Below, piece after piece: positions 1-11,697 of a stretch of DNA of 64,000 nucleotides. Both the position numbers and the translations under genes were made by a program. A model generated the notes under the pieces. That model was not told the DNA's origin and did not search any database. It was given only the letters and a program-made list of their open reading frames with translations. The stretch is taken from the NCBI RefSeq assembly GCF_014138265.1, contig NZ_JACGXL010000001.1, positions 752,525-816,524 on the forward strand, in the 5' to 3' direction. The first letter of the stretch is position 1, and each line of letters opens with the position of its first letter. Origin of the DNA: Dokdonella fugitiva (lineage in GTDB: Bacteria > Pseudomonadota > Gammaproteobacteria > Xanthomonadales > Rhodanobacteraceae).

Positions 1-1
1 C

Positions 2-775
2 GCGGCGGCCGCCACGTACTACCGCATGCAGGCGGGCGCCGACGACGAAACGATCACCGGCCTGCGCTCGCTCGCCGAGGTGCGCGAGTATCTCGCGCGC
101 GAAGCGGCGCGCGGCGGGGCGCCCTGGGGCACGATCCGCGTCGTCGCCCATGGTTCGGAATGGTACGGCCTGCGCGTGTCGATCTACGCGGGCGACGGCA
201 GCCCGGCGACGTTGACGGCAATGAACGTCGCACATTCGAGCGAAGCATTCCCACCCCTCGATCGCGCCGTCGCCGACGGCGCGACGCAGTTGTTGATCGA
301 GAGTTGCGGCATCGGCAGGCGCCCGCCGCTCGTGCGCGCGATCGCGACACTGCTGTTCGGCGACGAGCCTGCGCCACGCGTCGTGGCGAGCCGCAATTTC
401 GTCGGCTTCAGGGCATGGACCGACACGCAGGATGTCGTGCGCAGCGAACGTTACGAGTTGCCGTATGTCGCGCTCGTCACGCGCGCCACTACGGCCGACT
501 CCGCACGCGTGCGCAGCGTGCTCGAAAGGCGCTGGTTGCGCGAAACCGGTCGCCCGGCGACCGATACGCTGGTCCTGCGCGACCTGCCGGTGGAGGTGCG
601 CTATCGCGCGGAAGCAGGCATGCCGATTCCGTCGATCGCCGAAGCGACCCTGCGCGACATCGGCCTGCATGACGACGACCTGCACTGGACCTACGAGGGC
701 GCAATGCGCGTCGGCCGCGCGCGCATCGCGACGCTGGCGGCCGCCGAGGTCGAACCGATCGCCGCATCGCCCTGA
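2..775 (+). CDS. Possible clan-CD cysteine peptidase-like protein, 5' end cut by window
   Basis: The frame is open to the left edge, so the gene probably begins outside the window; the first internal ATG is at 26. About 257 residues are visible. A hydrophobic strand ending in His-Gly (RVVAHGS, about residue 50) is followed about 60 residues later by a second strand ending in Cys (LLIESCG). That His-Gly/x-Cys arrangement is typical of clan-CD folds such as caspases, CHAT and DUF4347 proteins. No signal peptide can be seen because the N-terminus is missing. The rest of the chain matches nothing I recognise. A catalytic role is inference only; it could equally be an inactive member or an unrelated fold. 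The next gene downstream, a secreted protease, is more than 300 bp away and looks independently expressed. Confidence 0.55.
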   Translation, partial: AAAATYYRMQAGADDETITGLRSLAEVREYLAREAARGGAPWGTIRVVAHGSEWYGLRVSIYAGDGSPATLTAMNVAHSSEAFPPLDRAVADGATQLLIESCGIGRRPPLVRAIATLLFGDEPAPRVVASRNFVGFRAWTDTQDVVRSERYELPYVALVTRATTADSARVRSVLERRWLRETGRPATDTLVLRDLPVEVRYRAEAGMPIPSIAEATLRDIGLHDDDLHWTYEGAMRVGRARIATLAAAEVEPIAASP

Positions 776-806
776 GCACGCCGCGCCGCCGTGGTTCGAT
801 GCATAT

Positions 807-829
807 CGACATGACGATCGATCATGTCG
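807..829. promoter_or_regulatory. Perfect inverted repeat downstream of the first gene
   Basis: CGACATGA at 807-814 and TCATGTCG at 822-829 form perfect 8-bp arms around a 7-nt loop (CGATCGA). There is no T-tract on either side. It may be a weak terminator for the upstream gene or an operator for the M4 protease transcript. The sequence alone does not decide between these. Confidence 0.4.
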
Positions 830-843
830 GCATGGACGAATGA

Positions 844-3333
<2,490 letters not shown>

Positions 3334-3371
3334 TCGACACTGCGCCACGGACGGCGCTTCCGCGACACTCC

Positions 3372-3401
3372 GACCCCGGCCTCGCGCCGGGGTCTTTTTT
3401 T
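3372..3401 (+). terminator. Rho-independent terminator of the M4 protease gene
   Basis: A perfect 9-bp stem (GACCCCGGC with GCCGGGGTC, loop CTCGC) is followed by seven T residues. It lies 38 bp after the protease stop codon. Confidence 0.9.
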
Positions 3402-3423
3402 CTCGCACCGGTTCGCGGCGGAC

Positions 3424-4302
3424 CTACAGCAGCTTCGCCTGCGCGAGCCGCACCTGCCATTGCGCGACATCGCTGCCGAGGTCATGGATGTCGGTGATCT
3501 CGCGCAGTGCCTGGAACGCCCAGGCGACCGACTGGCGATCGGCCTGCGCGTCCGAAGCGATCGCGAACAGGCCCGGCACCGCTTCGTAGCGCTCCGCGAC
3601 GTGGAACGTGCCCGACTGCGCGAGTGCGCAGAACGCACGCTCGCGCACGATCGCGGACTTTTCGTGCGCGGCCACGTCGAGCAACGGCGCGATGCTCTCG
3701 ACGCCGCCGAATTTCGCCAGGGCGTCGACCGCCCAGCGGCGCAGCGATTCGTCGCCGGCGTGCACGGCCGACAGCAGTTCCGGGAAGATACGTTCACGCT
3801 CGATGCCGCGCGCGCCGAGCAGGCCGAGGTTCCACAACGCCCAGGCGGACCATCGCTGCGGGTCGCGCTGCATCTGCAGCAGCAGGCGCTGCACTTCCGC
3901 GGCGGACTTCTCCAGCCCGTACTCGGCCAGGTGCACCTCGAACGCGGCCATGCGTACTTCGATCAGCGGCGAGTCGCCGCCCATGTTGACGAGCGTGTGC
4001 AGCCGCTCGCTCGGCTTGAACGCGCCGCGCCAGCCCTGCGCGTGCTGGATCACGTACTCGGACGCACCCTCGCGGCGATTGATCGCGAGTTCCAGCGCGC
4101 GCTCGACCCTGTCCTGCGGCGGCAGGCCTTCGACCATGCCGGCGTAGAACGCGTCGAAATGCGGCTCCGTCGCCGTGCCCTTCTCGAACAGCGGTTCGGC
4201 GATCGAGCGCAATCCGGACATCGCGGCGACACGCAACTCCGGGCTGGCCGCGAACGCGCCCGCCGTGATCATGCCCAATGAAACGAGCAGCCAGCGCCTC
4301 AT
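3424..4302 (-). CDS. Exported HEAT-repeat-like protein
   Basis: The product is about 292 residues with an N-terminal signal peptide (MRRWLLVSLGMITAGAFA). ATG 4302 is preferred because GGGAGG lies 6 nt upstream; an in-frame ATG at 4308 abuts the same ribosome-binding site and is less well spaced. The mature part is almost entirely short amphipathic helices, with pairs such as SLRRWAVDALAKFGG and SAIVRERAFCALAQSG. These read as degenerate HEAT or PBS-lyase-like repeats, a scaffold usually used for protein binding. No catalytic motif is seen. It converges with the M4 protease gene across the terminator. The function is unknown, and HEAT assignment rests on helix periodicity only. Confidence 0.7.
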   Translation of the reverse strand: MRRWLLVSLGMITAGAFAASPELRVAAMSGLRSIAEPLFEKGTATEPHFDAFYAGMVEGLPPQDRVERALELAINRREGASEYVIQHAQGWRGAFKPSERLHTLVNMGGDSPLIEVRMAAFEVHLAEYGLEKSAAEVQRLLLQMQRDPQRWSAWALWNLGLLGARGIERERIFPELLSAVHAGDESLRRWAVDALAKFGGVESIAPLLDVAAHEKSAIVRERAFCALAQSGTFHVAERYEAVPGLFAIASDAQADRQSVAWAFQALREITDIHDLGSDVAQWQVRLAQAKLL

Positions 4303-4453
4303 GCCCATCCTCCCTCGCCTCCCGTGCCGCCAGTATCCGGCAAACACGCGGCCGATCGCTGCGCGAAACAGGACCACGCGATGGCGAACGCACGGGTGCG
4401 GCGCGCGGGGTCGGGCTGCCGGCTGCGCACCGGGCGCGCTAAGCTGTTCCTTC

Positions 4454-5317
4454 ATGCGGCGACGCCCGGCCATCACGACTCCACGACCGGCGACGCCCCC
4501 GCCGCCCGGCCCGCCCCTGCGCGACTACGCCGCCGGCGAACTCGCCCGCGCGATCACCTGCCTCGGCTGGCGTGGCGGGCGCCTGCACGAAGGCGTGCAC
4601 CAGGCGCGCAAGTCGCTGCGCCGAGCGCGGGCGACGCTCGCACTCGGCGCATCCGCACTCGCACCGGCCGCACGACTGGTCGATCACGAGCTGCGCAAGC
4701 TCAATCGCGGCTTGTCGTCCTTGCGCGACGCGCACGCGCTGACGGGCGCGCTCGCCTTGCTCGCCGCACGGAACGAGGACACGAACCAGGCCGCCCTGCT
4801 CCTGCGCGCGCGCAACGCCGCCGCGCGCGAGCGCGCGGTGCGGGCGCGGTCGGAGCGCACCGGGGATCCCGGCATGCACGCACGACGCGTCCTGCTCGCG
4901 AGCCTGCTCGGCGCGTTGCGCGCATTGCCGTGGGAGGACATCGAGGTGTCCGAGATCCAAGCGGCCCTGGCGCGCAGTCGTGCGCGCGCCGAAGCCGCCG
5001 GCCTGCGCGCCCTCGACCGCGGCAAGCCTGACGACTGGCATCGTTGGCGCCGGCGCGCGCGTCGCCTTTCGCAGCAGCAACGCGCGCTCGGCGGGCATTC
5101 CGCCGACGAGCGGCGCGACAAGCGCCTCGCCGTGCTGCTCGGCGAAACGCAGGATCGCAGCCTCGTGCAGGAGCATTGCGGGCGCGACTCGCCGTTCGCG
5201 GCCATCGACCGCGTGCCGCTGCGGGCGCTCATGGACCACGAACTCGTGCACCTGCGCGGCCGCGCAAGACGGCTGCTCGCGGCGCGAGCGGAGGCCGCGG
5301 GACCACCGTCCGATTGA
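4454..5317 (+). CDS. CHAD domain protein
   Basis: The product is about 287 residues starting at ATG 4454. The CHAD (conserved histidine alpha-helical) signature appears near the N-terminus as EGVHQARKSLRRARATL, followed by an Asp-containing LRDAHAL helix. Arg- and His-rich helices continue to the end. CHAD proteins bind inorganic polyphosphate through positively charged helices and often associate with polyphosphate granules. There is no CYTH phosphohydrolase domain here, so this is a stand-alone CHAD protein. No strong Shine-Dalgarno is visible, so the start is moderately uncertain. It ends about 50 bp before the lexA start but is probably not part of the SOS operon, because lexA has its own promoter. 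Confidence 0.8.
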   Translation: MRRRPAITTPRPATPPPPGPPLRDYAAGELARAITCLGWRGGRLHEGVHQARKSLRRARATLALGASALAPAARLVDHELRKLNRGLSSLRDAHALTGALALLAARNEDTNQAALLLRARNAAARERAVRARSERTGDPGMHARRVLLASLLGALRALPWEDIEVSEIQAALARSRARAEAAGLRALDRGKPDDWHRWRRRARRLSQQQRALGGHSADERRDKRLAVLLGETQDRSLVQEHCGRDSPFAAIDRVPLRALMDHELVHLRGRARRLLAARAEAAGPPSD

Positions 5318-5333
5318 GCAGCCCCGTTCCCTC

Positions 5334-5364
5334 TTGCGAATACGTACGAATGTACGTACATTCG
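5334..5364 (+). promoter_or_regulatory. lexA promoter with two overlapping palindromic operators
   Basis: TTGCGA (5334-5339) and TACATT (5357-5362) are 17 bp apart, giving a plausible sigma-70 promoter whose start point falls at about 5369, the A of the lexA ATG. Two palindromes overlap it. TACGTAC-GAAT-GTACGTA (5341-5358) resembles the GTAC-type operators described for LexA2 repressors. CGAATGTACGTACATTCG (5347-5364) is a gapless perfect palindrome covering the -10. Autorepression by LexA is the natural reading; the binding itself is inferred. Confidence 0.75.
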
Positions 5365-5368
5365 CGCC

Positions 5369-6007
5369 ATGGACGATCTGCGCCTGACCACCAACCAGCG
5401 CCGCGTACTCGACTGCATCCAGCAGCACTTCGAGCGCCATGGCTGCGCACCGAGCCTGCGGGAAATCGCGGAGAATCTGGGGCTTGCAAGCCATAGCTCA
5501 GCGCAGGATTATGTAGAGGCGCTGGTCCGCAAGGGCGCGCTCGAACGATCGTCCCAGCATCGCGGCCTGCGCCTCCCGCTTCGCTCGCGGGCGCCGGCGG
5601 CAACCCGGCTTCCCCTCGTCGGCCGGGTTGCCGCCGGCAGCCCCATCCTCGCCGCGGAAAACATCGAAGCGGAACACGGCGTCGATCCGGACCTGTTCCG
5701 TCCGCGCGCGGACTATCTGCTTCGGGTCGTCGGCCTCAGCATGCGCGATGCCGGCATCCTCGACGGTGACCTCATCGCCGTGCACCGCACGCAAGCAGCA
5801 GCGCACGGCCGCATCGTCGTCGCGCGCATCGACGACGACGTCACCGTCAAGCAGCTCGAACAGCGCGGCAACCGCATCCGCCTGCTGCCTGCGAACGCGG
5901 ATTTCGCACCGATCGACGTCGATCCCGGACGGCATGCGTTCGCGATCGAGGGTGTCTACGTCGGCCTGATCCGCCCCGCTCCCTCCGACCGACTCCGCCA
6001 GGGATGA
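5369..6007 (+). CDS. lexA: LexA SOS repressor (LexA2 type, imu-associated)
   Basis: This is the SOS transcriptional repressor, 212 residues. The N-terminal winged helix-turn-helix spans about 1-70 (LTTNQRRVLDCI, SLREIAENLGLAS). The self-cleavage site is Ala89-Gly90 (RVAAGSP). The catalytic dyad is Ser124 (VGLSMRD) and Lys161 (VTVKQLE). RecA-stimulated autocleavage after DNA damage would free the cassette. No Shine-Dalgarno precedes the ATG, and the promoter positions put +1 at about the start codon, so the mRNA is probably leaderless. imuA begins 6 bp after the stop and the four genes form one operon. Many Xanthomonadales have a second lexA beside recA; none is seen beside recA here. Confidence 0.95.
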   Translation: MDDLRLTTNQRRVLDCIQQHFERHGCAPSLREIAENLGLASHSSAQDYVEALVRKGALERSSQHRGLRLPLRSRAPAATRLPLVGRVAAGSPILAAENIEAEHGVDPDLFRPRADYLLRVVGLSMRDAGILDGDLIAVHRTQAAAHGRIVVARIDDDVTVKQLEQRGNRIRLLPANADFAPIDVDPGRHAFAIEGVYVGLIRPAPSDRLRQG

Positions 6008-6013
6008 ACCGGC

Positions 6014-6745
6014 ATGTTCACGACGAATCTTTCCGAGCCCGTATCGAACACCGGTGACTATCCGCTCTTCGCACCAACCGTCGTGGCGGCAGCGCCACGC
6101 GCCGCCACGATCGCACCGGCACGCCGCGACGAAACCGCACTCGCCGACGTGCTGCGCCATCCGGGCATCTGGCGCCGGGGTTCGACGAAGGTACCGCGCA
6201 GCGACACGCTGTCGACCGGCTTGGCCGACCTCGACGCACTGCTGCCGGGTGGTGGCTGGCCACGGGGTGCGCTCATCGAAATCCTCCTCGCGGAAGACGG
6301 CCTCGGCGAATGCAGCCTGCTGCTGCCCGCACTCGCGACACTGACCCAGGCACGCAAGCGCGTCGTGCTGGTGGCACCGCCGTACATTCCCTATGCACCG
6401 GCGCTCGCCGCGGCCGGCGTCGACCTCGCCCAGCTCGTGCACATCGACTCGACCGCTTCCGACACGCACTGGACCGCCGAGCAATGCCTGCGTGCCGGTT
6501 GCTGCGGCGCCGTGCTGAATTGGCTGCCGCGTTCCGACTATCGCCAGCTGCGTCGCCTGCAACTCGCCGCGGAAACCGGCGGCACCTTCGGCTTCGTGTT
6601 CCGCCCGCTGTCCGCCGCGCACGAAGCCAGTCCGGCGGCGTTGCGCCTCCGCCTCGAGCCTGGCGAAGCGCAACCCCGCCTCGAGATCCTCAAGTGCCGC
6701 GGCCGCTTCGGCGAGCCGTCGCACGCGCTCGGGCTGCGCGCCTGA
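6014..6745 (+). CDS. imuA: ImuA, RecA-like translesion synthesis accessory protein
   Basis: The product is 243 residues, lying between lexA and imuB in the standard cassette order. It has a degenerate RecA-like core: a glycine-rich loop in the Walker A position (LPGGGWPRGALIE, about residues 76-88) lacking the canonical GKT, then a strand RVVLVAPP and an MTQ-like helical region. ImuA proteins are SulA/RecA related and work with ImuB and DnaE2 in damage-induced mutagenesis. The start ATG lies 6 bp after the lexA stop, so translation is probably coupled. Identity rests on context plus the fold pattern and is secure at family level. Confidence 0.9.
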   Translation: MFTTNLSEPVSNTGDYPLFAPTVVAAAPRAATIAPARRDETALADVLRHPGIWRRGSTKVPRSDTLSTGLADLDALLPGGGWPRGALIEILLAEDGLGECSLLLPALATLTQARKRVVLVAPPYIPYAPALAAAGVDLAQLVHIDSTASDTHWTAEQCLRAGCCGAVLNWLPRSDYRQLRRLQLAAETGGTFGFVFRPLSAAHEASPAALRLRLEPGEAQPRLEILKCRGRFGEPSHALGLRA

Positions 6746-6760
6746 TGCATCGAGGCATGC

Positions 6761-8191
6761 GTGTTCTGGGTCTGCCTGCATTACCCGCGGCTGGCGCTGG
6801 AAGCGCTGCATTCCGACGTGCCCGCCGATCGACCGCACGCCGTCGTCGACGGCCCGCAGCAACGGCGCCATGTCGTGCTCGCGAATGCGATCGCGAACAA
6901 GGTCGGCGTCCGCGCACGGCAGCCGCTCGCGAGCGCGCAACTGCTCTGCCCCCGCCTTGCCGTCACGCCACGCGATGAAGCGGCCGAGCGGCAGGCGCTT
7001 GCGTCGCTCGCCGACCACGCCTACCGCTACAGCGCCGACGTCAGCATCGCCGGCGCCGATACGCTGTTCCTCGAGGTCGGCGCAAGCCTGAAGCTGTTCG
7101 GCGGCTGGCCTGCGCTCGAACGCCGGATGCGCGAGGACATCGACCGGCTCGGCTACGCCTGCACGCTCGCCGCCGCGCCGACCGCGACCGCTGCGCGCGT
7201 GTTCGCGACCTGCCGGTCCGCGATCGCATTGCCCGAGCTCGCGCAATTGCCGCTCGCGCTCGACGCGGCGCCGATCGTCGCGAGCAGCCTCGATCCGAAG
7301 ATCGTCGCGGCGCTGCACGGCATGGGCATGCGCACGCTCGGCGACCTGTTCCGCCTGCCGCGCGCGGAACTCGCGCGCCGCATCGGCCAGCCTGCCCTCG
7401 ATCACCTCGACCGCATGCGTGGCCTCGTCGCGGAAACACTGCCGCGCTGGCAACCGCCGCCGCGCTACGCGCGCCGCATCGAGTTCGGTTACGGCATCGA
7501 GTCGCACACCGCGCTCGCGTTCCCGTTGCAGCGCCTCGTGCGCGAGTTCGCGCAGTTCCTCGCCGCCCGCGACGGCGGCGTGCAACGCTTCGCCATCGAA
7601 CTCGGCCACGAGCGCGACGCATGCACGCGCATCGACATCGGCCTGCTCGCGCCGCAACGCGATGCGGCCTCGCTGCTCGAACTCGCGCGCGCGCGGCTCG
7701 AGCGCGTCGAACTCGTCGCTCCCGTGCACGCACTCGCCCTGCGCGCGGACGACCTGCCGCCGTTGTGCCCGCTGCATCGCGACCTGTTCGAAACGAATCG
7801 CCGCGAACAGCTCGACTGGCCCGCGCTGGCCGAACGCCTGCGCGCGCGCCTCGGCGACGGCGCATTGCAGGGAATCGCCTGCGTCGCCGACCATCGCCCC
7901 GACCGCGCCTGGCGCTTCGTCGCGCTCTGTGCGAATCGCCCGGTTGTTCCTGCGACGTCGATGTCGCGCCCGTTCTGGCTGTTGCACCGGCCGCTGCCCC
8001 TGCGCGGACGACCGACGCGCGTGCTGGCCGGTCCCGAGCGCATCGAAAGCGGCTGGTGGGACGAAAGCGACCAGCGCCGCGACTACTACGTCATCGAAAC
8101 GCGCGACGGTCAACGCGCCTGGGCGTTCGTCGAAATGGGGCAAGCGCCCGGGCGCGATGCGCCGTGGACCTTGCAAGGCTGGTTCGCATGA
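6761..8191 (+). CDS. imuB: ImuB, catalytically inactive Y-family polymerase-like protein
   Basis: The product is 476 residues starting at GTG 6761, with GAGG 5 nt upstream; the ATG at 6757 is out of frame. The chain resembles a Y-family polymerase ([12 protein letters not shown]-terminus, helix-hairpin-helix [12 protein letters not shown]). The acidic residues expected in an active enzyme are absent: the N-terminal Asp motif is replaced by LHYPRL and the usual SIDE motif by FLEVGAS. This matches known ImuB proteins, which act as a hub linking DnaE2, ImuA and the beta clamp. Its last codons overlap dnaE2 by 4 nt (ATGA), indicating translational coupling. Family identity is clear. Confidence 0.93.
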   Translation: MFWVCLHYPRLALEALHSDVPADRPHAVVDGPQQRRHVVLANAIANKVGVRARQPLASAQLLCPRLAVTPRDEAAERQALASLADHAYRYSADVSIAGADTLFLEVGASLKLFGGWPALERRMREDIDRLGYACTLAAAPTATAARVFATCRSAIALPELAQLPLALDAAPIVASSLDPKIVAALHGMGMRTLGDLFRLPRAELARRIGQPALDHLDRMRGLVAETLPRWQPPPRYARRIEFGYGIESHTALAFPLQRLVREFAQFLAARDGGVQRFAIELGHERDACTRIDIGLLAPQRDAASLLELARARLERVELVAPVHALALRADDLPPLCPLHRDLFETNRREQLDWPALAERLRARLGDGALQGIACVADHRPDRAWRFVALCANRPVVPATSMSRPFWLLHRPLPLRGRPTRVLAGPERIESGWWDESDQRRDYYVIETRDGQRAWAFVEMGQAPGRDAPWTLQGWFA

Positions 8192-11100
8192 ACGTGCCGC
8201 CGCGTCCAACGAAGCGTCGCCGCCTGCGCGCACCGATCGAACCCGGCCTGCCCGTCATCGATGCGGTCGCCGACGATCCGCGCAGCGGGCTGCACAAGCT
8301 GCGTCGTCGATCCTCGGGCACGATCGTCGAAGCCGCGGGTGCCGGCGATCCGGTTGCCGACGGCACGGTTATCCACGACTCGATCGTCGATGGCATCGCG
8401 GCATCGGCTACGGAATCGACGACTACGCCGGAACCGCGCTACGCCGAGCTGCACTGCCTGTCGAACTTCTCGTTCCAGCGCGGCGCATCGAGCGCGATGG
8501 AGCTGTTCGAACGCGCGAAGAAGCTCGGCTATGCCGCGCTCGCGATCACCGACGAATGCTCGCTCGCCGGCATCGTGCGCGCGCTCCAGGCCGCGGAGGA
8601 AACGAAGATCAAGCTCATCGTGGGCAGCGAAGTGCAGCTCGCCGAAGGCCCCCGCCTCGTCCTGCTCGCCGCGAACCAGGACGGCTACTCCGACTTGTGC
8701 CGGCTGATCACGACGGGACGGCGGCGCAGCGCGAAAGGCGAATACCGTCTGGCGCGCGCCGACGCCGAGCGACTCGGCGACGGCGTGCTCGTGTTGTGGG
8801 CGCCCACGCATCCGGGCGACGCGGTGAAGGACGAGGAGCACGCCGCATGGGTCGCGCGCCATTTCGGAGGTCGCGCCTGGATCGCGATCGAACGACATCA
8901 CGGCAGCGACGACGACGCCCGTTTCGAGCGGCTGCGGGCGCTCTCGGCCCGCCATGCGCTCACTCCCGTCGCCGCCGGCGACGTGCACATGCACGTGCGC
9001 CGGCGGCGCGCGCTGCAGGACGTGATGACCGCGATACGCCTCGGCTGCACCGTCGCCGAGGCCGGCCATGCGTTGTTCCCGAACGGCGAGCGGCATCTGC
9101 GCCGCCTGGAGGATCTCGCCGCGCTGTATCCGGACGAACTGCTCGCCGAAACCCTGCGTGTCGCCGGACGCTGTGACCTCGATTTGCGCAAGCTCGACTA
9201 TCGCTATCCGCACGAGCTCGTGCCGGAAGGGCTCGACGCGATAACCCACCTGCGCACGCGTACCTGGGAAGGTGCGGCGAAACGCTGGCCGCAGCACGTA
9301 CCGGACGCCGTGCGCACGCAAGTCGAGAAAGAACTCGCGCTCATCGAGAAACTCCGCTACGAGCATTTCTTCCTCACCGTCGAGGAAATCGTCTCGTGGG
9401 CGCGCGAGCAGGAGCCGCCGATCCTCTGCCAGGGTCGCGGCTCCTCCGCCAACTCGGCGGTCTGCTATTGCCTCGGCATCACCGCGGTGAATCCCGACAA
9501 CGGCAACCTGCTGTTCGAGCGCTTCCTCTCCGAAGAGCGCAACGAGCCGCCCGACATCGACGTCGACTTCGAACACGAGCGCCGCGAGGAAGTGATCCAG
9601 CACATCTTCGGGAAGTACGGCCGCGAGCGCGCCGCACTCGCCGCGACCGTGATCAGCTACCGCAGCAAGAGCGCGGTGCGCGACATCGGCCACGCGCTCG
9701 GCGTGCCCGACGACCAGCTCGACGGCCTGAGCGGCCTGTTCTCGCGCATCCGCAGCGGCCAGCCGTTCGAAACCGTGCTGCGCGAACGCGGCTTCGATCC
9801 GTCCAGCCGCACATTGCGGAAACTGTTCGCGCTCGCGGCCGAATTGCGCGGCTTCCCGCGCCACCTGTCGCAGCACGTCGGCGGCTTCGTGATCTCCGAA
9901 CAGCCGCTGCACCACCTCGTGCCGGTGGAGAACGCGGCGATGCCCGAGCGCACGATCATCCAGTGGGACAAGGACGACCTCGAGGAAATGCGCCTGCTCA
10001 AGGTCGACGTGCTCGCGCTCGGCATGCTCACCTGCATCCGCAAGTGTCTCGATCTGCTGCACGCACACGGACTGTGGCGGCACCCGTACTGCGGCGAGCG
10101 CCCGGCCCTGCACGACATCCCGCAAGGTGCGGCGGACCAGGGCGATGATCCCATCGATGCGGTGTACGACATGATCTGCGGCGCCGACACGATCGGCGTG
10201 TTCCAGATCGAATCACGCGCGCAGATGTCGATGCTGCCGCGGCTGCGGCCGCGCGCGTTCTACGACCTCGTCGTCGAAGTCGCGATCGTCCGGCCCGGTC
10301 CGATCCAGGGCGACATGGTCCATCCGTACCTGCGCCGGCGCAAGAAACTCGAACCTGTCGAGTATCCGCAATCGCGCTTCGAGCGCGACGGCGGCGGCAA
10401 CGCCTCGCAGGTACGCGATGCGCTCGGTCGCACGCTCGGCGTACCGATCTTCCAGGAACAGGTGATGAAGCTGATCCAGGTCGTCGCCGGCTTCACGCCC
10501 GGCGAAGCGGACCAGCTGCGCCGCGCGATGGCCGCCTGGAAGCGCCGCGGCGGCCTCGGCCATTTCCGCGATCGCATCCACGACGGCATGATCGCGCGCG
10601 GTTACGAGGAAGCCTACTTCGAGCGCATCTTCCAGCAGATCCAGGGATTCGGCGAATACGGCTTCCCGGAATCGCACGCGGCGAGCTTCGCCTTGCTCGC
10701 CTGGGCCTCGTCATGGCTCAAGTGCCACCATCCGGCGGCGTTCACCTGCGCCTTGCTGAACTCGCAACCGATGGGCTTCTACCAGCCCTCGCAACTGATC
10801 CAGGATGCGCGCGCGCACGGCGTGCGCGTGCTGTCGGTCGACGTCGTCGCGAGCGACTGGGACTGCACGCTCGAACCGCTGCCGGCGTCGGCCTCGCCGG
10901 CGCGCGCGGACCCGGTCGGCCTGCGTCTCGGCTTCCGCCAGGTCCGCGGCATGTCGAAGGAGCTCGCCGAGCGCCTCGTCGCCGCACGCCGGCAAAAGCC
11001 GTTCGACGACGTCGCCGACATGACCCGGCGTGCCGCTGTCGCGCCGGCCGAACGCGCTCGACTCGCCGACGCGGGCGCGCTGCATTCGCTCAGCGGCCAT

Positions 11101-11622
11101 CGCTACCGCGCGCGCTGGGACAGCGCCGGCGCCGAAGTGCCGCTGCCCGTGCTGGCGGATGCGACGCTGCACGAGCCCGCGGTCGAACTGCGCGAACCCT
11201 CCGTGCGCGAGGACGTGCTCACCGACTATGCGACGCTCGGACTGTCGTTGACCGCGCACCCGCTCGCGCTCGTGCGCGGCGAGTTGTCGCGCCGCCGCGT
11301 GTCGCCCGCGCTGGCCACCAAGGACGCGGCGAACCGTGGACGAAACTTGCGCTGCGCCGGGCTCGTCACCGTGCGCCAGCATCCGGGCACGGCGAAAGGC
11401 GTCACCTTCGTCACGCTGGAAGACGAAACCGGGATCGTCAACGTCGTCGTCTGGCGCGCGCTCGCCGAACGCCAGCACCGCGTGCTGCTCGAATCGACCG
11501 TGATGGCCGTCGACGGTGTGCTCGAAGCGAGCGACGGCGTCCATCACCTGATCGCGAAGCGACTGTACGACTACAGTCCGCTGTTGCCGGAACTCGCATT
11601 CGCATCACGCGACTTCCACTGA
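8188..11622 (+). CDS. dnaE2: DnaE2, error-prone DNA polymerase III alpha-like
   Basis: This is a C-family polymerase used for damage-induced mutagenesis. ATG 8188 overlaps the imuB stop. The product is about 1144 residues. A basic, low-complexity N-terminal extension of about 84 residues precedes the PHP domain, which begins at [12 protein letters not shown]. The polymerase catalytic region carries [12 protein letters not shown] near residue 454, followed by QHVGGFVIS and [12 protein letters not shown] helix-hairpin-helix and an OB fold ([18 protein letters not shown]) lie near the C-terminus, about 1050-1105. The length is slightly above the common 1030-1090 range because of the extension. 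A later start inside the extension is possible but no better-placed ribosome-binding site was found. Confidence 0.95.
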   Translation: MNVPPRPTKRRRLRAPIEPGLPVIDAVADDPRSGLHKLRRRSSGTIVEAAGAGDPVADGTVIHDSIVDGIAASATESTTTPEPRYAELHCLSNFSFQRGASSAMELFERAKKLGYAALAITDECSLAGIVRALQAAEETKIKLIVGSEVQLAEGPRLVLLAANQDGYSDLCRLITTGRRRSAKGEYRLARADAERLGDGVLVLWAPTHPGDAVKDEEHAAWVARHFGGRAWIAIERHHGSDDDARFERLRALSARHALTPVAAGDVHMHVRRRRALQDVMTAIRLGCTVAEAGHALFPNGERHLRRLEDLAALYPDELLAETLRVAGRCDLDLRKLDYRYPHELVPEGLDAITHLRTRTWEGAAKRWPQHVPDAVRTQVEKELALIEKLRYEHFFLTVEEIVSWAREQEPPILCQGRGSSANSAVCYCLGITAVNPDNGNLLFERFLSEERNEPPDIDVDFEHERREEVIQHIFGKYGRERAALAATVISYRSKSAVRDIGHALGVPDDQLDGLSGLFSRIRSGQPFETVLRERGFDPSSRTLRKLFALAAELRGFPRHLSQHVGGFVISEQPLHHLVPVENAAMPERTIIQWDKDDLEEMRLLKVDVLALGMLTCIRKCLDLLHAHGLWRHPYCGERPALHDIPQGAADQGDDPIDAVYDMICGADTIGVFQIESRAQMSMLPRLRPRAFYDLVVEVAIVRPGPIQGDMVHPYLRRRKKLEPVEYPQSRFERDGGGNASQVRDALGRTLGVPIFQEQVMKLIQVVAGFTPGEADQLRRAMAAWKRRGGLGHFRDRIHDGMIARGYEEAYFERIFQQIQGFGEYGFPESHAASFALLAWASSWLKCHHPAAFTCALLNSQPMGFYQPSQLIQDARAHGVRVLSVDVVASDWDCTLEPLPASASPARADPVGLRLGFRQVRGMSKELAERLVAARRQKPFDDVADMTRRAAVAPAERARLADAGALHSLSGHRYRARWDSAGAEVPLPVLADATLHEPAVELREPSVREDVLTDYATLGLSLTAHPLALVRGELSRRRVSPALATKDAANRGRNLRCAGLVTVRQHPGTAKGVTFVTLEDETGIVNVVVWRALAERQHRVLLESTVMAVDGVLEASDGVHHLIAKRLYDYSPLLPELAFASRDFH

Positions 11623-11660
11623 TCGCGTGCTCCGAATCGTCGCGCTTCCGATCCCCGCAT

Positions 11661-11690
11661 GGCGCGGCGCCGGATCACCGGCGCCGCGCC
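11661..11690. terminator. GC hairpin between convergent dnaE2 and the giant surface gene
   Basis: A perfect 13-bp stem (11661-11673 with 11678-11690) closes an ATCA tetraloop, midway between two converging genes. There is no T-tract on either strand. It is most likely a bidirectional transcription barrier. Confidence 0.6.
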
Positions 11691-11697
11691 GCGGGTC

